The translations under genes and the position numbers were made by a program. From contig JAZGTN010000117.1 of assembly GCA_037783415.1 (NCBI GenBank), positions 1,116,001 through 1,180,000 of the forward strand: 64,000 bases of DNA, written 5' to 3'. Each line of letters starts with the position of its first letter. The first letter of the stretch is position 1. Under the pieces are notes generated by a model. The model made no database searches, had not been told where the DNA came from, and was given only the letters and a program-made list of their open reading frames with translations. The stretch is from Leptasterias polaris (Eukaryota; Echinodermata; Asteroidea; Forcipulatida; Asteriidae). Below are positions 46,101 through 55,365 of the stretch, piece by piece.

Positions 46101-48490
46101 ACTCATTGGAGTATTGCACATTTACCCGGACACACACACAGCAGGAAAACGAAAACAAAATGGTGTTTATTTTCGACGAAGCTTTTGCGATTTTCTGACG
46201 CCTTTTTAAGGCCTTTAGAATTGTTCAATTTTACTGTTTTTTGCTGTATATATTCAGTTAACCCATCTTGACAGGTAAGACTAAAATTTAGAGTAATCGG
46301 CCAGATATTGAGGGAGCTAGAGTAGAGTGGTGGCGTGCTGCGGAATTTTAGCCCTCATATCTTGCTAGTTTTAAGCAGGGTGTACAGTCAGTCCAGCTCC
46401 GCTACGCCAGCCCGAGTTGTTTTTAGCCACACTCTATGTTCACTGTTGAATGTTCACCCACCTGCACTGTATATATCCACACCCTCACATGCACACAGCA
46501 ACCACAGTATGTAATACACCAGATGGTGGACTGTACTCTAATGGAAGAAGAAGAAGTCGACTTGTCTAGGAAATTACTTCCTGGTAATAATTGTCACTTG
46601 TCAGTGTGATGTCAAACTGAATCAAAACTCAACAAAAAACAATAACACACAACAAGCACGACAACTGACAGTGACAGACGACAAATACAGGCTACTCATT
46701 ACTCAGTCCGTGTCCACTGAGACTGACTAAACTAAACTGCAAAGTTAAAGAAAAGAAAACGAAAGCATCATTCATAGCATGATAACCCGCCGTTTAGGCG
46801 TATGCATTTCCTTTCCTAGGCTCTACTTACTACTGTACTACTACAGTACTAGCTCTAGCTCTACTGTACTAGTAGACCCAGTAACTGGGGCGCTGTATTT
46901 AGTAGGACTCCACGGCAGTGGCCATATTTGATTCGGGCAAAACGAGACTCTGCCCGCCATTTTCACCGATCTACTCAACAAAAACGTAAAATTGCAGCAC
47001 AAAACAAAATCGTGAGTACATTTAAATACCTGATGTTGCACCTTAGACATATCAAGAAGCCAGTAGGCGTTTTTAAAGCAATTTTGTTGGGTATTTTTGT
47101 CGTTCTGAGGCATTTTTTGGCTACCCTATTCAAAATGATGCCATATCAGGGAATCCAGAATCGCGACGTACGTATTTCCTGGGGCGCTAGTACGAAAGAT
47201 AAAAGACAAAATTTCTAAAAATGAGTACAGCGCCCCAGTTACTGGGTCTACTGTACTAGTAGTACTATACTAATTTAGTATCCTCCCCTGTCCGGTTTTC
47301 GATGTAGTAGGGCCTATGCCTTTTTCTTTGAATTGAAAAAAAATAAAAATATTCCATAATCAACTGATGCCCTAATTACCTTCTTTTGTTTATATAAGAA
47401 ATATGCAAACATATATTAAAACGTGATGGACATTGAAACTTTCACACCACGCACCGATCTTCGATGACTTCAATAGCGTCCCATTTGTTTTGAGTTTGAC
47501 CTGTTTTCGATGCAAACAAGAAAGTATGGTGTCCGGGTGAAGCCATACATGGAAGAAACATCTGCAGTGACTACAAGTGTTCTGTGAGACTTAGTGTATG
47601 ACTCTATAGCCAGCAGTTTTCTTCATTTTATTCAACATATTTTTTATTTAGTTTTAAAAATAACCATGGTATTTTTCAAAAACTTACAAAACTAAATAAA
47701 AATAAGATTTGAAAGCCAAGAATTATTTACATTTTTTTTTTTTTTTTTTTTTTTTTGTCTTTTTATGTTTCTTAACATTTATAATAAAGCATATAAATAA
47801 ACAGTAATAATCGAATCACAAAGCTGATGTTTAAATTTTAATATTAATAACAAAAATGATAGAGTGTTACTGTTACTGTTACAAAAAAAAAATTATCCAG
47901 ACTATTAGAAAATGATATAAGGCACGTGGCTTCTTTAAGCCTCTGTATTTTTTCCCCCAGAATGCTCAGCAGAATGTTCAGTCACATGATTTGATCATCG
48001 TGAATTGTGAATTGAAAAAGTGTTTGATGAAACTTTTTCGGTGGGAATTTTTTTTTGTTATGGCCCCGACAGTATGACATATTTTTGTACCTTGCAGAAA
48101 TGCCTAAAATACCACAACTTTTTGCATTTACAAGTGCAACTAACCAGTGGAGCCTTACATGTTTCTAAGTTTTGGTCAAATGAGAGGAGACTCTTTGCTT
48201 GGCAAGTCAAACCACAAAAATTGTATTTAGGGACTGTTTACATAGCGCACAGACATGACAGAGAGGTAAAAGATTTGCCTCGATTTCAGGGACGCCCTGG
48301 TATGAGTAGAGCGAGGGAGGCCTAGACTGAAAAGACTAGATATTTCGCAAAACATACCATTAATTCCCTCCGAAATTCCATTGTCAGTTTGATTTAACAG
48401 CGGACTTCGAAGTTCAGTCATATTCGAGGAACCATGATTATTTCTGCTAAAGTTTATGTCCGTGTTCATGTCCGTGTTCATGTCCGCCAT
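24799..48490 (-). CDS. TPCN1: Two-pore cation channel 1, complete, 24 coding exons
   Basis: TPC1 is a dimeric, voltage-gated, PI(3,5)P2-activated Na/Ca channel of endosomes and lysosomes, with two six-helix domains per subunit. Coding exons (minus strand): 48490-48358, 42324-42230, 41602-41426, 40697-40584, 39893-39763, 38424-38336, 37112-37022, 35828-35729, 35205-35089, 34625-34473, 33335-33203, 32976-32920, 32549-32478, 31966-31894, 31330-31226, 31007-30936, 29509-29420, 29094-29018, 27946-27900, 27723-27655, 27287-27197, 26481-26363, 25688-25605, 25197-24799. They sum to 2,688 nt, 895 codons plus stop, with every phase closing; human TPC1 is about 816 residues. Diagnostic words shared with TPC1 rather than TPC2 are [25 protein letters not shown] and RTKADLS. 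Introns are GT-AG except intron 23 (GC-AG). The start is the first in-frame ATG, in the context AACATGG. Paralogue assignment is confident; exact ends of exons 14 and 18 were chosen by frame. Confidence 0.93.
25605..25688 (-). CDS. TPCN1: TPCN1 coding exon 23, followed by a GC donor
   Basis: It encodes [20 protein letters not shown] then TMYADEIK; the next exon continues EWIKEQ, matching the TPC1 C-terminal coiled region. The donor is AAG|GCAAGT, a GC-AG intron with an otherwise strong donor consensus. Confidence 0.85.
27900..27946 (-). CDS. TPCN1: TPCN1 coding exon 19, filter II
   Basis: This 47-nt exon encodes [16 protein letters not shown]. The second filter reads V634-A635-N636-N637, where human TPC1 and TPC2 have a valine before the asparagines (VNN). 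The two asparagines are kept. Confidence 0.9.
29018..29094 (-). CDS. TPCN1: TPCN1 coding exon 18, luminal loop before pore II
   Basis: It encodes [25 protein letters not shown], with NSS and NFS glycosylation sequons in the luminal turret, as in mammalian TPC1. The acceptor CACCAG|CTTCG was chosen because the nearer-upstream CCAG acceptor leads to a stop codon. Confidence 0.85.
31226..31330 (-). CDS. TPCN1: TPCN1 coding exon 15, domain II S3-S4 voltage sensor
   Basis: It encodes [12 protein letters not shown] (S3) and [13 protein letters not shown] (S4). Exon 16 continues LFKIKKRYR. Arginines are at 541, 544 and 547; the middle one corresponds to a glutamine in human TPC1 as I remember it. 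Domain II S4 is the working voltage sensor of TPCs. Confidence 0.9.
32040..32470 (+). repeat. G/T-rich degenerate minisatellite in TPCN1 intron 13
   Basis: Repeated GGTTAGTGTT, GGGTTAGGGTTAG and GAGGTTG words on the plus strand. Two adjacent TTAGGG units near 32050 match the metazoan telomere repeat. The TPCN1 transcript would carry the C/A-rich complement. Confidence 0.65.
33470..33760. repeat. Unclassified repeat-like stretch in TPCN1 intron 10
   Basis: AGGTAGGGACTGAACACCCA resembles a degenerate B-box region of a tRNA-derived SINE on the minus strand. The A box and ends are not visible. Confidence 0.25.
35880..36466. mobile_element. hAT-like element built of GTACTC words, TPCN1 intron 7
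   Basis: The left end CAGTGTTGAAGTACTC and the right end AGTACTTGACTACAACACTG are imperfect inverted repeats of a CAGTGTTG start typical of hAT elements. The interior is full of GTACTCGATACTC-like words. No 8-bp target duplication can be read, so the boundaries are uncertain. Confidence 0.55.
36746..37014. mobile_element. Long foldback element next to TPCN1 exon 7
   Basis: Arms of about 128 bp are complementary almost without mismatch (TACACCAATTCTTCACCGAT at the left end, its complement at the right end), around a short centre near CTGATAAGCTGATCAG. TA borders both ends, as for Tc1/mariner-type insertion. It has no coding capacity. Confidence 0.88.
37022..37112 (-). CDS. TPCN1: TPCN1 coding exon 7, pore helix and filter I
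   Basis: Residues 247-277 end in LMTTAN; exon 8 continues FPDVMMP, giving the domain I selectivity filter TTANFPD (T274-D280). The donor is GTAAGTATAC. The foldback element at 36746-37014 begins six to seven bases into this intron. Confidence 0.92.
37523..38284 (-). mobile_element. piggyBac-like element, TPCN1 intron 6
   Basis: TTAA (37519-37522) and TTAA (38285-38288) border the inverted ends CACTTTGACTGCTG and CAGCAGTCAAAGTG. TTAA target duplication is diagnostic for piggyBac. The minus strand has an acidic frame (37993-37802, with [14 protein letters not shown] and ESSDDDG), like piggyBac transposase N termini, but no catalytic region, so it is an internally deleted copy. Subterminal CTCGGGCTCAGCA words are repeated near the right end, and an AAAATGGCGGCG motif lies at about 38024-38014 on the minus strand. 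Confidence 0.8.
38540..38945. repeat. Unclassified dispersed repeat, TPCN1 intron 5
   Basis: TGCTTCGTTTTACCC and TGTAATC..TTCCAG words here resemble stretches at 13275-13370 and 31620-31780, suggesting a dispersed family. The open minus frame of 131 codons has no recognisable domain and no splice support. Confidence 0.3.
39763..39893 (-). CDS. TPCN1: TPCN1 coding exon 5, IS4 and lipid-binding start
   Basis: It encodes IS4-like [18 protein letters not shown] and ends at GGVR. With exon 6 this gives GGVRRVLRQIF (R216, R217, R220). The matching arginines in mammalian TPC1 bind PI(3,5)P2, so lipid gating is probably kept. Confidence 0.9.
40242..40355. repeat. 38-bp tandem repeat, 3 copies
   Basis: TTTTTCAACTTAATACACCC plus ACAACCATCTAGTTCCAG recurs with CAAC at 40252, 40290 and 40328; the third copy is diverged. 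It lies in TPCN1 intron 4. Confidence 0.9.
40948..40985. repeat. 38-bp palindrome
   Basis: TATAGTGTAGTTTGGCAGT is followed directly by ACTGCCAAACTATACTATA, with a single mismatched pair and no loop. It lies within TPCN1 intron 3. Confidence 0.85.
41426..41602 (-). CDS. TPCN1: TPCN1 coding exon 3, first helix IS1
   Basis: Residues 77-135. [13 protein letters not shown] precedes the hydrophobic IS1 helix ([20 protein letters not shown]). Exon 2 supplies the [10 protein letters not shown] just before, and together they are the clearest TPC1 signature. Confidence 0.92.
42560..42745 (+). repeat. tRNA-derived SINE in TPCN1 intron 1
   Basis: A B box GGGTTCGAATCC (42649-42660) is followed by CACCCAAGTAATATGCCTGT, a palindromic CACAGGACTTGGG piece and AAGTACTGAGTATACAGTGC. 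I recall this body as a SINE family common in echinoderm genomes. The A-box region is eroded. Confidence 0.7.
42867..43286 (+). mobile_element. MITE with promoter-like centre, TPCN1 intron 1
   Basis: Ends are TAGCCCCTCTTGTGTGG and its near complement, with inverted arms of about 80 bp. The 15-bp word GGGCTATGACTAGTC flanks the left end (42852) and overlaps the right end (43281). The unpaired centre contains a CRE-like GATGACGTCG, a perfect octamer ATTTGCAT, CCAAAATGGCGGC and then a splice-donor-like CGGAGTAAGT. Confidence 0.75.
43425..43633. mobile_element. MITE with 18-bp perfect ends
   Basis: TAGACGATGTGACCTCTG at 43425 and its exact complement at 43616-43633. The terminal TA may be the target duplication. 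An inner inverted pair, CCGGGCAAAA and TTTTGCCCGG, is also present. It lies just upstream of the LINE. Confidence 0.85.
43690..45350 (+). mobile_element. Truncated jockey/CR1-type LINE, split by a SINE
   Basis: The plus-strand frame from about 43700 encodes a reverse transcriptase: [27 protein letters not shown] (motif A), [20 protein letters not shown] and the FADD catalytic box ([12 protein letters not shown]). A frameshift lies near 44255, after which [19 protein letters not shown] continues in another frame to 44414. After the SINE, 44791-45323 continues [20 protein letters not shown] to the ORF2 end with a stop. The endonuclease and ORF1 are missing, so the copy is dead. It sits in TPCN1 intron 1, antisense to the gene. 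Confidence 0.9.
44417..44785 (-). mobile_element. tRNA-Leu-like SINE inserted in the LINE
   Basis: On the minus strand ATGGCCGAGTGGTTAAGAGC (A box, tRNA-Leu/Ser-like) is followed by GTGGGTTCGAGTCGTGG (B box), a body with GTCCTTGAGCAAG, and a (TTA)n tail. CATTA at 44412-44416 and 44786-44790 looks like the target duplication. Joining the flanks restores the LINE reading frame (KANSI then RAFLQRN). Confidence 0.85.
45545..45665 (-). repeat. tRNA-like SINE head
   Basis: On the minus strand ATAGCCTAGCGGTAAATAGG (A-box-like) precedes GGTTCAATTCCCGG (B box). The spacing is longer than in a tRNA and the acceptor ends do not pair. Confidence 0.5.
46871..47252 (-). mobile_element. MITE with 27-bp ends, TPCN1 intron 1
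   Basis: AGTAGACCCAGTAACTGGGG plus CGCTGTA at the left matches the complement at 47226-47252. The minus strand, the TPCN1 sense, carries AAAATGGCGGGCAGAGTC near the 5' end of the element. The flanks are rich in CTACTGTACTAGTAG words, so the target duplication cannot be fixed. Confidence 0.8.
48358..48490 (-). CDS. TPCN1: TPCN1 coding exon 1, cytosolic N terminus
   Basis: It encodes residues 1-44, beginning [14 protein letters not shown], an internal DMNT repeat. [10 protein letters not shown] resembles an acidic dileucine lysosomal sorting signal but has one residue too many between E and LL. The donor is AATG|GTATGT. The frame is open a few codons upstream but has no further ATG before the genomic GTG at 48505. 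Confidence 0.8.
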
Positions 48491-49106
48491 GTTTGCATTT
48501 GACACACGATCTCGGAGGGGTTATTAAAGAGGTCAACCAGCTGGGCATGGCAAACTCACGCGAGAAAAAATTATATTTTCCGTGATTTAACGTCACTTAG
48601 TTACGTTCATAGCAACGGCTGCTGCCTCAAAATAGTTTTACAGATTATTCCGCTAAAATCTAAAAACTGTTTTATTGTTTATGAAAATAAAGGAAACACT
48701 TTTTAGTAATAACTAGATCCTAAATTGCACGTATTAAACAAAACAATCGCATTAACACCTCTGAAAACGTGTTTTTCCCCCGAAACTACTTTCTCCGTGC
48801 GGATGTATAATAAACTACTTGGTGTGTTCTTCGTCACTTCATCTGTGCAGTGTTTACATGTGGGATGCAAAGATAGTGTGAAACTGAATAAGAAAATCTG
48901 CAGTTTGCGTCATAAATATCGTGTTTTATAATACTAAAGCAAAGTGTATCTTGCCTTTATGAAGTATACCTCGTTTTGGAACCATTAATGAGTCGTTGAA
49001 CACCGTAGATTTTTTTGGAACAGTTGAAAACAGTACAGCTATTTCTTCTGGGATATTTTCTTAACGACCGTTGAATACAGCTTACAGGTAAACACTAACG
49101 TTAAAA
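48491..49106. promoter_or_regulatory. Shared upstream region of TPCN1 and DRC10
   Basis: The two divergent start codons are 616 bp apart, so this region should hold both 5' UTRs and promoters. A split X-box-like pair, GTTACG (48600-48605) and AGCAAC (48611-48616), resembles an RFX site, the usual activator of motile cilium genes, but the 5-base spacer is longer than the standard 0-3. A CRE-like AACGTCAC lies just upstream. No TATA box at a clear position. Confidence 0.55.
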
Positions 49107-52100
49107 ATGGCGATGGCATTTGCGGATATCGCTGTAATGGAGACAGTTCGTCTTCTCGACAAAGTCAGAGCAGATGGACCCAAGGGAAAACCGGAGATTA
49201 TTTCCCAAGAACCTCTACAGTTCAAACCGGTACACAAAGTGAAATCCAAAGAACCCAAACAACCCAAGACAGATCCACTACGAGTATTGGACCCCGGACG
49301 CAAGAAGCTTTCAACTGTGGAGTCACAGCGTGTCCTGGCTGTACTGGATGATAGTATTAAACGCGTTGAGGTGGTAACATTGCTTCCATATGTTACAGAA
49401 AATCTGGAAAGATTTACTGCCGTGCTTGGAGCTGAATTGGTTACAGCAATACAAGAACATAAGGACATGAAGAACTCTTACAATGATACTTATAATCAAT
49501 TGATGGAATTAAATAATCCAGAACGATTATCAACATCACAATCAAGTAAACGATCATTAGCATCATCGCAGAGGAGTGCTGAGGAAGTTAGTCGAAGTTC
49601 TTCCAGACATAGCAGTGGCATAGAAAATGAGAAAAATGAAGAAATTGAAGATATGGAAAGGCTTATCTCTGAAGAAGAAGAGCAGTTGCTGGAGACTTTT
49701 CACGTCTTAAAGAAGCAAATGGGTTTCTCCACTCGTAACATCCTCCGTCTTTTGTCCTTGAACCCGGCTGCTGTGAATACTGTCAGAGCTGAACGCCAGA
49801 GTAGAGATCAAGAGTCTAGCAACCTTATTACATACATGAATGAGCTCAGAGGATTTATCTTAGAGCGATTGCTGACAACCCCCCTTGAAGAGAAAGAGAA
49901 GACAGATTATTTGATGCACATCACTATCCGTGAGCGAAAGAATTCTCAAATAATCAAGAAGCTCTCAGCAGAGCTCCAAGCTGCTGAGGAAGAGAAAGAT
50001 GCAGAGGTATTACTGTCGTATAAGAATTGTAGTATGGACCCAACATTGCCTTTTTTATCATTTGGACATTATCTGGCATATACTATAAGTAGGCTCCAAG
50101 CCGATTGAATGCTCATGTGTTAGAGTGTACAAATGCCTTACAGTGGAGTGACAGAATACTGCTCTAAAATCCATGAAAGACCTCTATAATTTAATACATA
50201 AACGTACATGATGTGGAAACAGGTCAACTCGTAAGCACGCAAACTCGTACGCCTGCCGACCCGTATGCCAATTGGTCAGCTCGTGCGCCCACCAACTCGT
50301 ACACGAATTCGTACACAAACAAACTCGTACACACACAAACTCGTACGCAGGTGTATTTCTACGTGGTTATATAAGAAAGCACTGGCAGCAGGAACTATTA
50401 ATTCAAAATTAATTCGTAATAACACATCAGAATTCAAGGGAAGGTGTACGTTTGGTTACTGAAAAGCGTTTTTTATGTAATGTAATTTAAAGTTATAATG
50501 AAATGGAAGAGAATCCGTGCGCTTTATTTGGGATGAAAAATAAAATTACAAAGTAGCTTCTTTTTAAAGATGCCTTCTCAATAGAGATGATGAGTATGGG
50601 CCCAAACTGTAAATCAAATCAACGTTCAATAAGTTTGTTGTCTGGAAGCAGTTAATTTAAAATTCACTTCAGGAAAAAACACATAAAAACAAAAAAATAA
50701 CATAGAGTAGGATATACATTTCCAAACGGGAAAAACTCCCATAAATCTTTCAGATTTCTAAATTTAAGTCCTAACTGCCGTCCGATTTCATCATTTAATA
50801 AACAAATATCAAACGGCCATTCTTTTCAAGCAAATTAACATTTTAACTGAGGAGAATTATCATAAAACCTAAATATATTAAATAGGCCCTACCAATTAGA
50901 TTTCATCAAAACGGCGAAACCTTTTCCCTATGACGTTGTGAATTACACTTGCGTACGAGTTTGTGTGTGTACGATTTGGTGTGCATACGAGTTGGTGTGT
51001 GTACGAGTTGGTGCATACGAGTTTGTGTGCGTACGAGTTGACCTGTATTCCATGAGGTATGCCTGAGATTGGAGGTTAATATGGTGGTTTGATTGTATCA
51101 GATACAAAGCGCTCAACAAACATTAACAATGTGACTTTGGGCTGCACATGACTTTTGTTGTGCATCAATGCTTATTTTGAGTGCATTCTATGAATTTGCC
51201 CAATCTGCAGATTCGTAGAATGCACTCAATGAGCATCAGCGCACAACAGATGTCATGTGTACTTAATTTTGGACATCAGTTCAAATTTTAGCTGAAAATT
51301 TATCCTTTTTTAAAGAAAGTATCTAACACAATCATACCATCATATCAACCGGCAACATCTCCTGTGTACCTCAAATTTGAGTCTAAAGTATACTAAAGAG
51401 GTCTTTGATGGATTTTGGAGCAGTTTTTTTTGACACCTGTTTTGGGGTTTTGAACAGTGTAACATTCGTACACGAGTACCAACAAACACGAACATTCATT
51501 CGGACACTTATAACAGATAATGTCCAAATGTAAAAAAAATGTTGGGTCCAATAATATGTACTATAGGCCTAATAAACGAAAATTTTGCAGAAATATAAAG
51601 AAGATTTTGAAGTAATTGCCCAGGCAGAATTTTTTTTTTACTTTTAGTGAAATCATTTTCTATGATTCCCCAGAATGTTTCCATATTTATTCGACAGATA
51701 ATGCATATTAAAACAAACTTTTTTTCGCTTTGAAGTAGGAATTAGTCAATGTGTGATACACCAACATTTCCGAGCATTTGTAATTTTAGTTGGAATAATC
51801 AAAAGTTTTGGTCACACCCTTTCGACTGTAAGAGGATTGAGGGTTATGATTTGAGCTCAACAAATATGGACATAGGGTTTTAATCAAACATTTTTAAATT
51901 TAGAAATTGAACCAGACTACATGTAATTCCAAAATGTTTAAACAAACTATGCTTGAAAGAACATCTCAATAATCTAGTAGGAGAATTACTTTCCGAATCT
52001 GTCACCATCTGGGGTTTTTTATGATAAATATTTGTGTCCAATGTTTTTTGTAACGACTTTAGATCTCAAAAAGAAACGAGGAGATTCGTCGTCTAAAAGC

Positions 52101-54218
52101 TGATTTGAACCAGATTGAGAAGTTTTCTGAGGAACACATCCGACGTACAAAGTCTGAATCAGAGAAACAGCAGCAAGCAGATACCAAAAACTCTGAGGGC
52201 AAACAAGGCAAGCTGCAGGCAGACCTACAGGGCCTCAAGGCACAACTTGCTACCAATACAACAGAACATCGGGAGAGTGAACTAGCTCTAAGAAAAGTGA
52301 GCCTCAATACAATTCTACTTGTTATGGCAAGCATGTCAAACTGTTTCTTTTTCTGAACATAGGTAGCCTTGGTTCCAACTTTTTTTACCTCTTGTATTAA
52401 CTAATTATTTACCTCTCTTCTAACCTTCCATTTTGTCCTTTGTGTTCCCAACTTCTTGTGGTCAAGCTATCCCCTTCCCTTCATAAACCCCCCCCCCCCC
52501 CCCTTTGTCTTCATAATCCCTGCTCACCCCCTGCCTTCTCTGAATGCTTTCTGCTTTTCTCCCTCCACTCTCTCTATTCATGTATTTCCACTTGACTACT
52601 CTTGCAACTCTTGTGTGTTGTCATTTAGCCTTCCAGAAAGACTCTGCTAGGGTCGAAATGTCAGGCCACTAACTTATTTTTTGCATTTATACCACATGTC
52701 CTTTTGGTTGGTAAGCAGTTTGCAACAGCTAATTCTATTTTCTCTTGTAATAAACTGCATATTTTTTTCATTTGCAGAGGAAATACAAGATAGAGACAGA
52801 AGTGGAGAATTGGATTCAGAAATTCGACACAGACATGGGTGAACGGCAGGTAACTTGCCCCCCCTCCCCACCAAAAAACCAAGAGTAATTGTACTTTTCA
52901 ACTGTTAATGTTCTCATCACTGTCAACTTTACGCCCTCAGTGTGCAATGGGATAAACAATACATTTTTGGAGTCAAACATTCCAAATGCAAAATATTTAT
53001 AAATATGGTGATGTACTGTGTACAAAATAAATGTTCTGAGAGAACAAGTTTTGTAAGAAGAAACATGCAGAACAATAGGAAAATTAGCATCGAGACACAG
53101 ACAGTTGAATTTGACAGGCATGTGAGACTTCCGCGTTTACGCAGAAATCCGCGTTTTTTTATTTTCCCATTTTTATTTTTCTTGCGGGCTCTGCGTTTTT
53201 CCCGTCTCCGCCATGAATGGCCGGTCGTCCGTCCGCATTTTTTTGCTTTTTTTCATCAAGCAGCAAGTAATTTTACTGCACAACACTCACACACAGAAAG
53301 GGAACCTGGCATCGGGAAGCAATTTGCGGTTTGATTTTGACACGTGAGTCGGGGGCTAGACCCAGTAAAATGCTCCGTGTTAGTCTTTGATTAAAACCGT
53401 TGTTGTTCATTTTTCGTTAAGCGCGATGTCCCATTATACTTGCCAATGTCGTCGTCCCGTTCCCTCAACAGAGGGCGCTTTACTAAAAACTGTATTAAAA
53501 AGCTAACACCTTGAGCCAAGACTAGACTAGGCGCACACGGTCTTTCACGTGGACAAGGAAACTAAATAATGGCAGACGAGGACGCATCGCGCTTGTGAAA
53601 CACCTGTCTAAGGAATACTACAAAAACATCTTGAAAATGAGGACGAACAACACATTGTTACCAGGTAACAATTGTGGCCTATGTTTCTGTTAATGTTTTG
53701 TCTACGCTGCAGTACAAAGCCTGTTATTCAGACTGTAACGCTGGCCCAAAATCCGGACACGGACTTCGTCTGCTAACTAAAAAAAAATTTCCTTGTTTTT
53801 TTCCATGACCCGCTCACATGCCTGATTTGAGGATCACAGCTGGACTAGAGATAAGAGAGGCTAGATGAGATGCCTGGATGTTATTGTATGAATGGACATT
53901 AACCAACATTTTAACAATGTCTTCCATTAGGATGAGTATGAGGATCTGGACACTGTCTACACTGAAGAGAAAGCTCAACTGAATGAACTGGAAGAACGCT
54001 TTACCACCTTGGAGACTGAATACGTTACTATCATGGAGGAAAAGAAGATAGCTCAGGAGAAGAAAGAGCGAGAGGAACGAGAACTGGCTTTGATGATCAA
54101 AGGAGCTACAGTCATTCAGGCATTCTGGAGATCCTATAAATGCCGTAAAGCTCTTAAGTCTAAGAAAAAGAAGGGAAAGAAAGGGAAAAAGGGAAAAGGC
54201 AAAGGCAAAAAGAAATAA
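49107..54218 (+). CDS. IQCD: Dynein regulatory complex subunit 10, copy A, four exons
   Basis: DRC10 (IQCD) is a coiled-coil subunit of the nexin-dynein regulatory complex that links doublet microtubules and tunes dynein in motile cilia; its IQ motif is expected to bind calmodulin. Exons: 49107-50006, 52063-52296, 52778-52849, 53931-54218, all phase 0, giving 497 residues (human about 449). The family core is [20 protein letters not shown] then [12 protein letters not shown]. Residues 150-420 are charged coiled coil. The IQ motif is I464-Q465-xxx-R469-xxxx-R474, followed by a run of Lys/Gly. The start ATG has AAAATGG context. It is divergent from TPCN1 and has a tail-to-tail paralogue downstream. 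Confidence in the family is high; splice sites were picked by consensus and agreement with copy B. Confidence 0.92.
50215..51051. mobile_element. MITE with ends made of a CAAACTCGTAC minisatellite
   Basis: The left end GGAAACAGGTCAACTCGTA and the right end TACGAGTTGACCTGTATTCC are inverted, and both ends continue as tandem 13-17 bp units (ACACAAACTCGTACGC and complement). Flanks ATGATGT and ATGAGGT may be a decayed 7-bp target duplication. It fills much of intron 1 of DRC10 copy A. Confidence 0.7.
51146..51258. repeat. Hairpin foldback in DRC10 copy A intron 1
   Basis: ACATGAC..TTTTGTTGTGCAT and GAGTGCATTCTATGAAT pair with ATTCGTAGAATGCACTC and GTCATGT, around a 16-bp loop, with a few mismatches and bulges. 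Confidence 0.75.
53115..53824. mobile_element. DNA transposon relic with CAGGCATGTGAG ends
   Basis: CAGGCATGTGAG and its exact complement CTCACATGCCTG mark the ends. ATTTGA lies directly outside both (53109-53114 and 53825-53830), a 6-bp target duplication. No transposase can be read in 710 bp; an AAATAATGGCAGACGAGGAC stretch could be a decayed start. It sits in intron 3 of DRC10 copy A. Confidence 0.75.
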
Positions 54219-54762
54219 TTTGCCGCATTAAGAACATTGATAATGTCGCTATTAATTGGACTACTGTACAAATTATTGGGAAGATTGAAAGGCTAATTTA
54301 GAAGACTGGTTAATTTATTAACACTTGATAGAAATTAAGCCACACATCTCCTTTGCACTTAAATCAGAAAAAGCACAGTGACAAATGGGTCTACTTAATT
54401 AATGAGGGTATTCGTGCTCAACAGAAGTGAACGCATTTACCTGTGCACTTGTAACAAAATAGGCCTACATATACAATGCACACAAACCAGGCTTCATTCC
54501 AACCATGTGGGACTGAGCTTATCAAATTCAAAAAAACTGTCGGATTCAGGAGGTCATAAAGATTAAGGGCATGCTGCATAATGCAGTATCAAATTTTCAT
54601 CAAGGGTATCAGGTAAATGCTGTCAGTTCAATTGCTAAACATAAATCATACCACTTCTGCTTTCAAGTGTTAAAACTAAAAGACGACCATAAATGTTAAG
54701 ATGTCTTCGTCATTGGATTCAGTGTAAAGTATGATTCAACCTAAAATTATTTTACCTGGTTG

Positions 54763-55327
54763 TTTAAAGAGGAAAGGAAATGAGCAATTCAATTTTCTGA
54801 TGTACTAATTTTCCAACAGAATTGCCATTGCATTTGATACACTTTCAGTGCAAATTTTGTCAAATCCAAAACATCTGATGGCATTATTCTGAGAAAAAAG
54901 GGTCTCTATGTTTCTTCACTAGGAGTTTTTGGTTCATAACCGACTTTCAATAATATTCAATGAAAATGTCCTTAAGTTTGACCTTTTTACTGACAAAAAA
55001 TTTCTCCTTGGAATGTGAAGATCCGTTACTTGTTGAAATCCAATGATGTCATGTTTCAAATTTTGCTCTGAAAAAGTCAGTTATGAACCAAAACATCCCC
55101 TTGCAAAAATTTAGAGACCCATTTTTCTCAGAATAATGTCATCAGATTATTTGGATGTTGACAAATTTTGCACTGGGAGGGTATCAATTGCAATTGAAAT
55201 TTACACTATTTTAAAGTGAGGTTAGAGACTTGTAATTTTTTCCCCAACTCACATGAGGACTGTAGGCCTATCTATTAAAAAATTAGTACATCACAAAATT
55301 GACTTGCTCGCTTCCCTTCCTCTTTAA
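54763..55327. repeat. Long inverted repeat downstream of DRC10 copy A
   Basis: Arms of roughly 240 bp: TTAAAGAGGAAAGGAAA at the left matches TTCCTCTTTAA at the right, and pairing continues through CATTATTCTGAGAAAAA and TTTTGGTTCATAAC. Arm divergence is about 15-20% by eye. If the transcript runs through it, an intramolecular duplex of over 200 bp would form. Confidence 0.8.
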
Positions 55328-55365
55328 GTGATATGGTAATTTAATGTTGTCACCCTTTTGGCATA

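Noticed and set aside
48491..48505. TPCN1 start at GTG 48505
   Set aside because: GTG is not a usual eukaryotic start. The next in-frame ATG at 48490 has a good AACATGG context.
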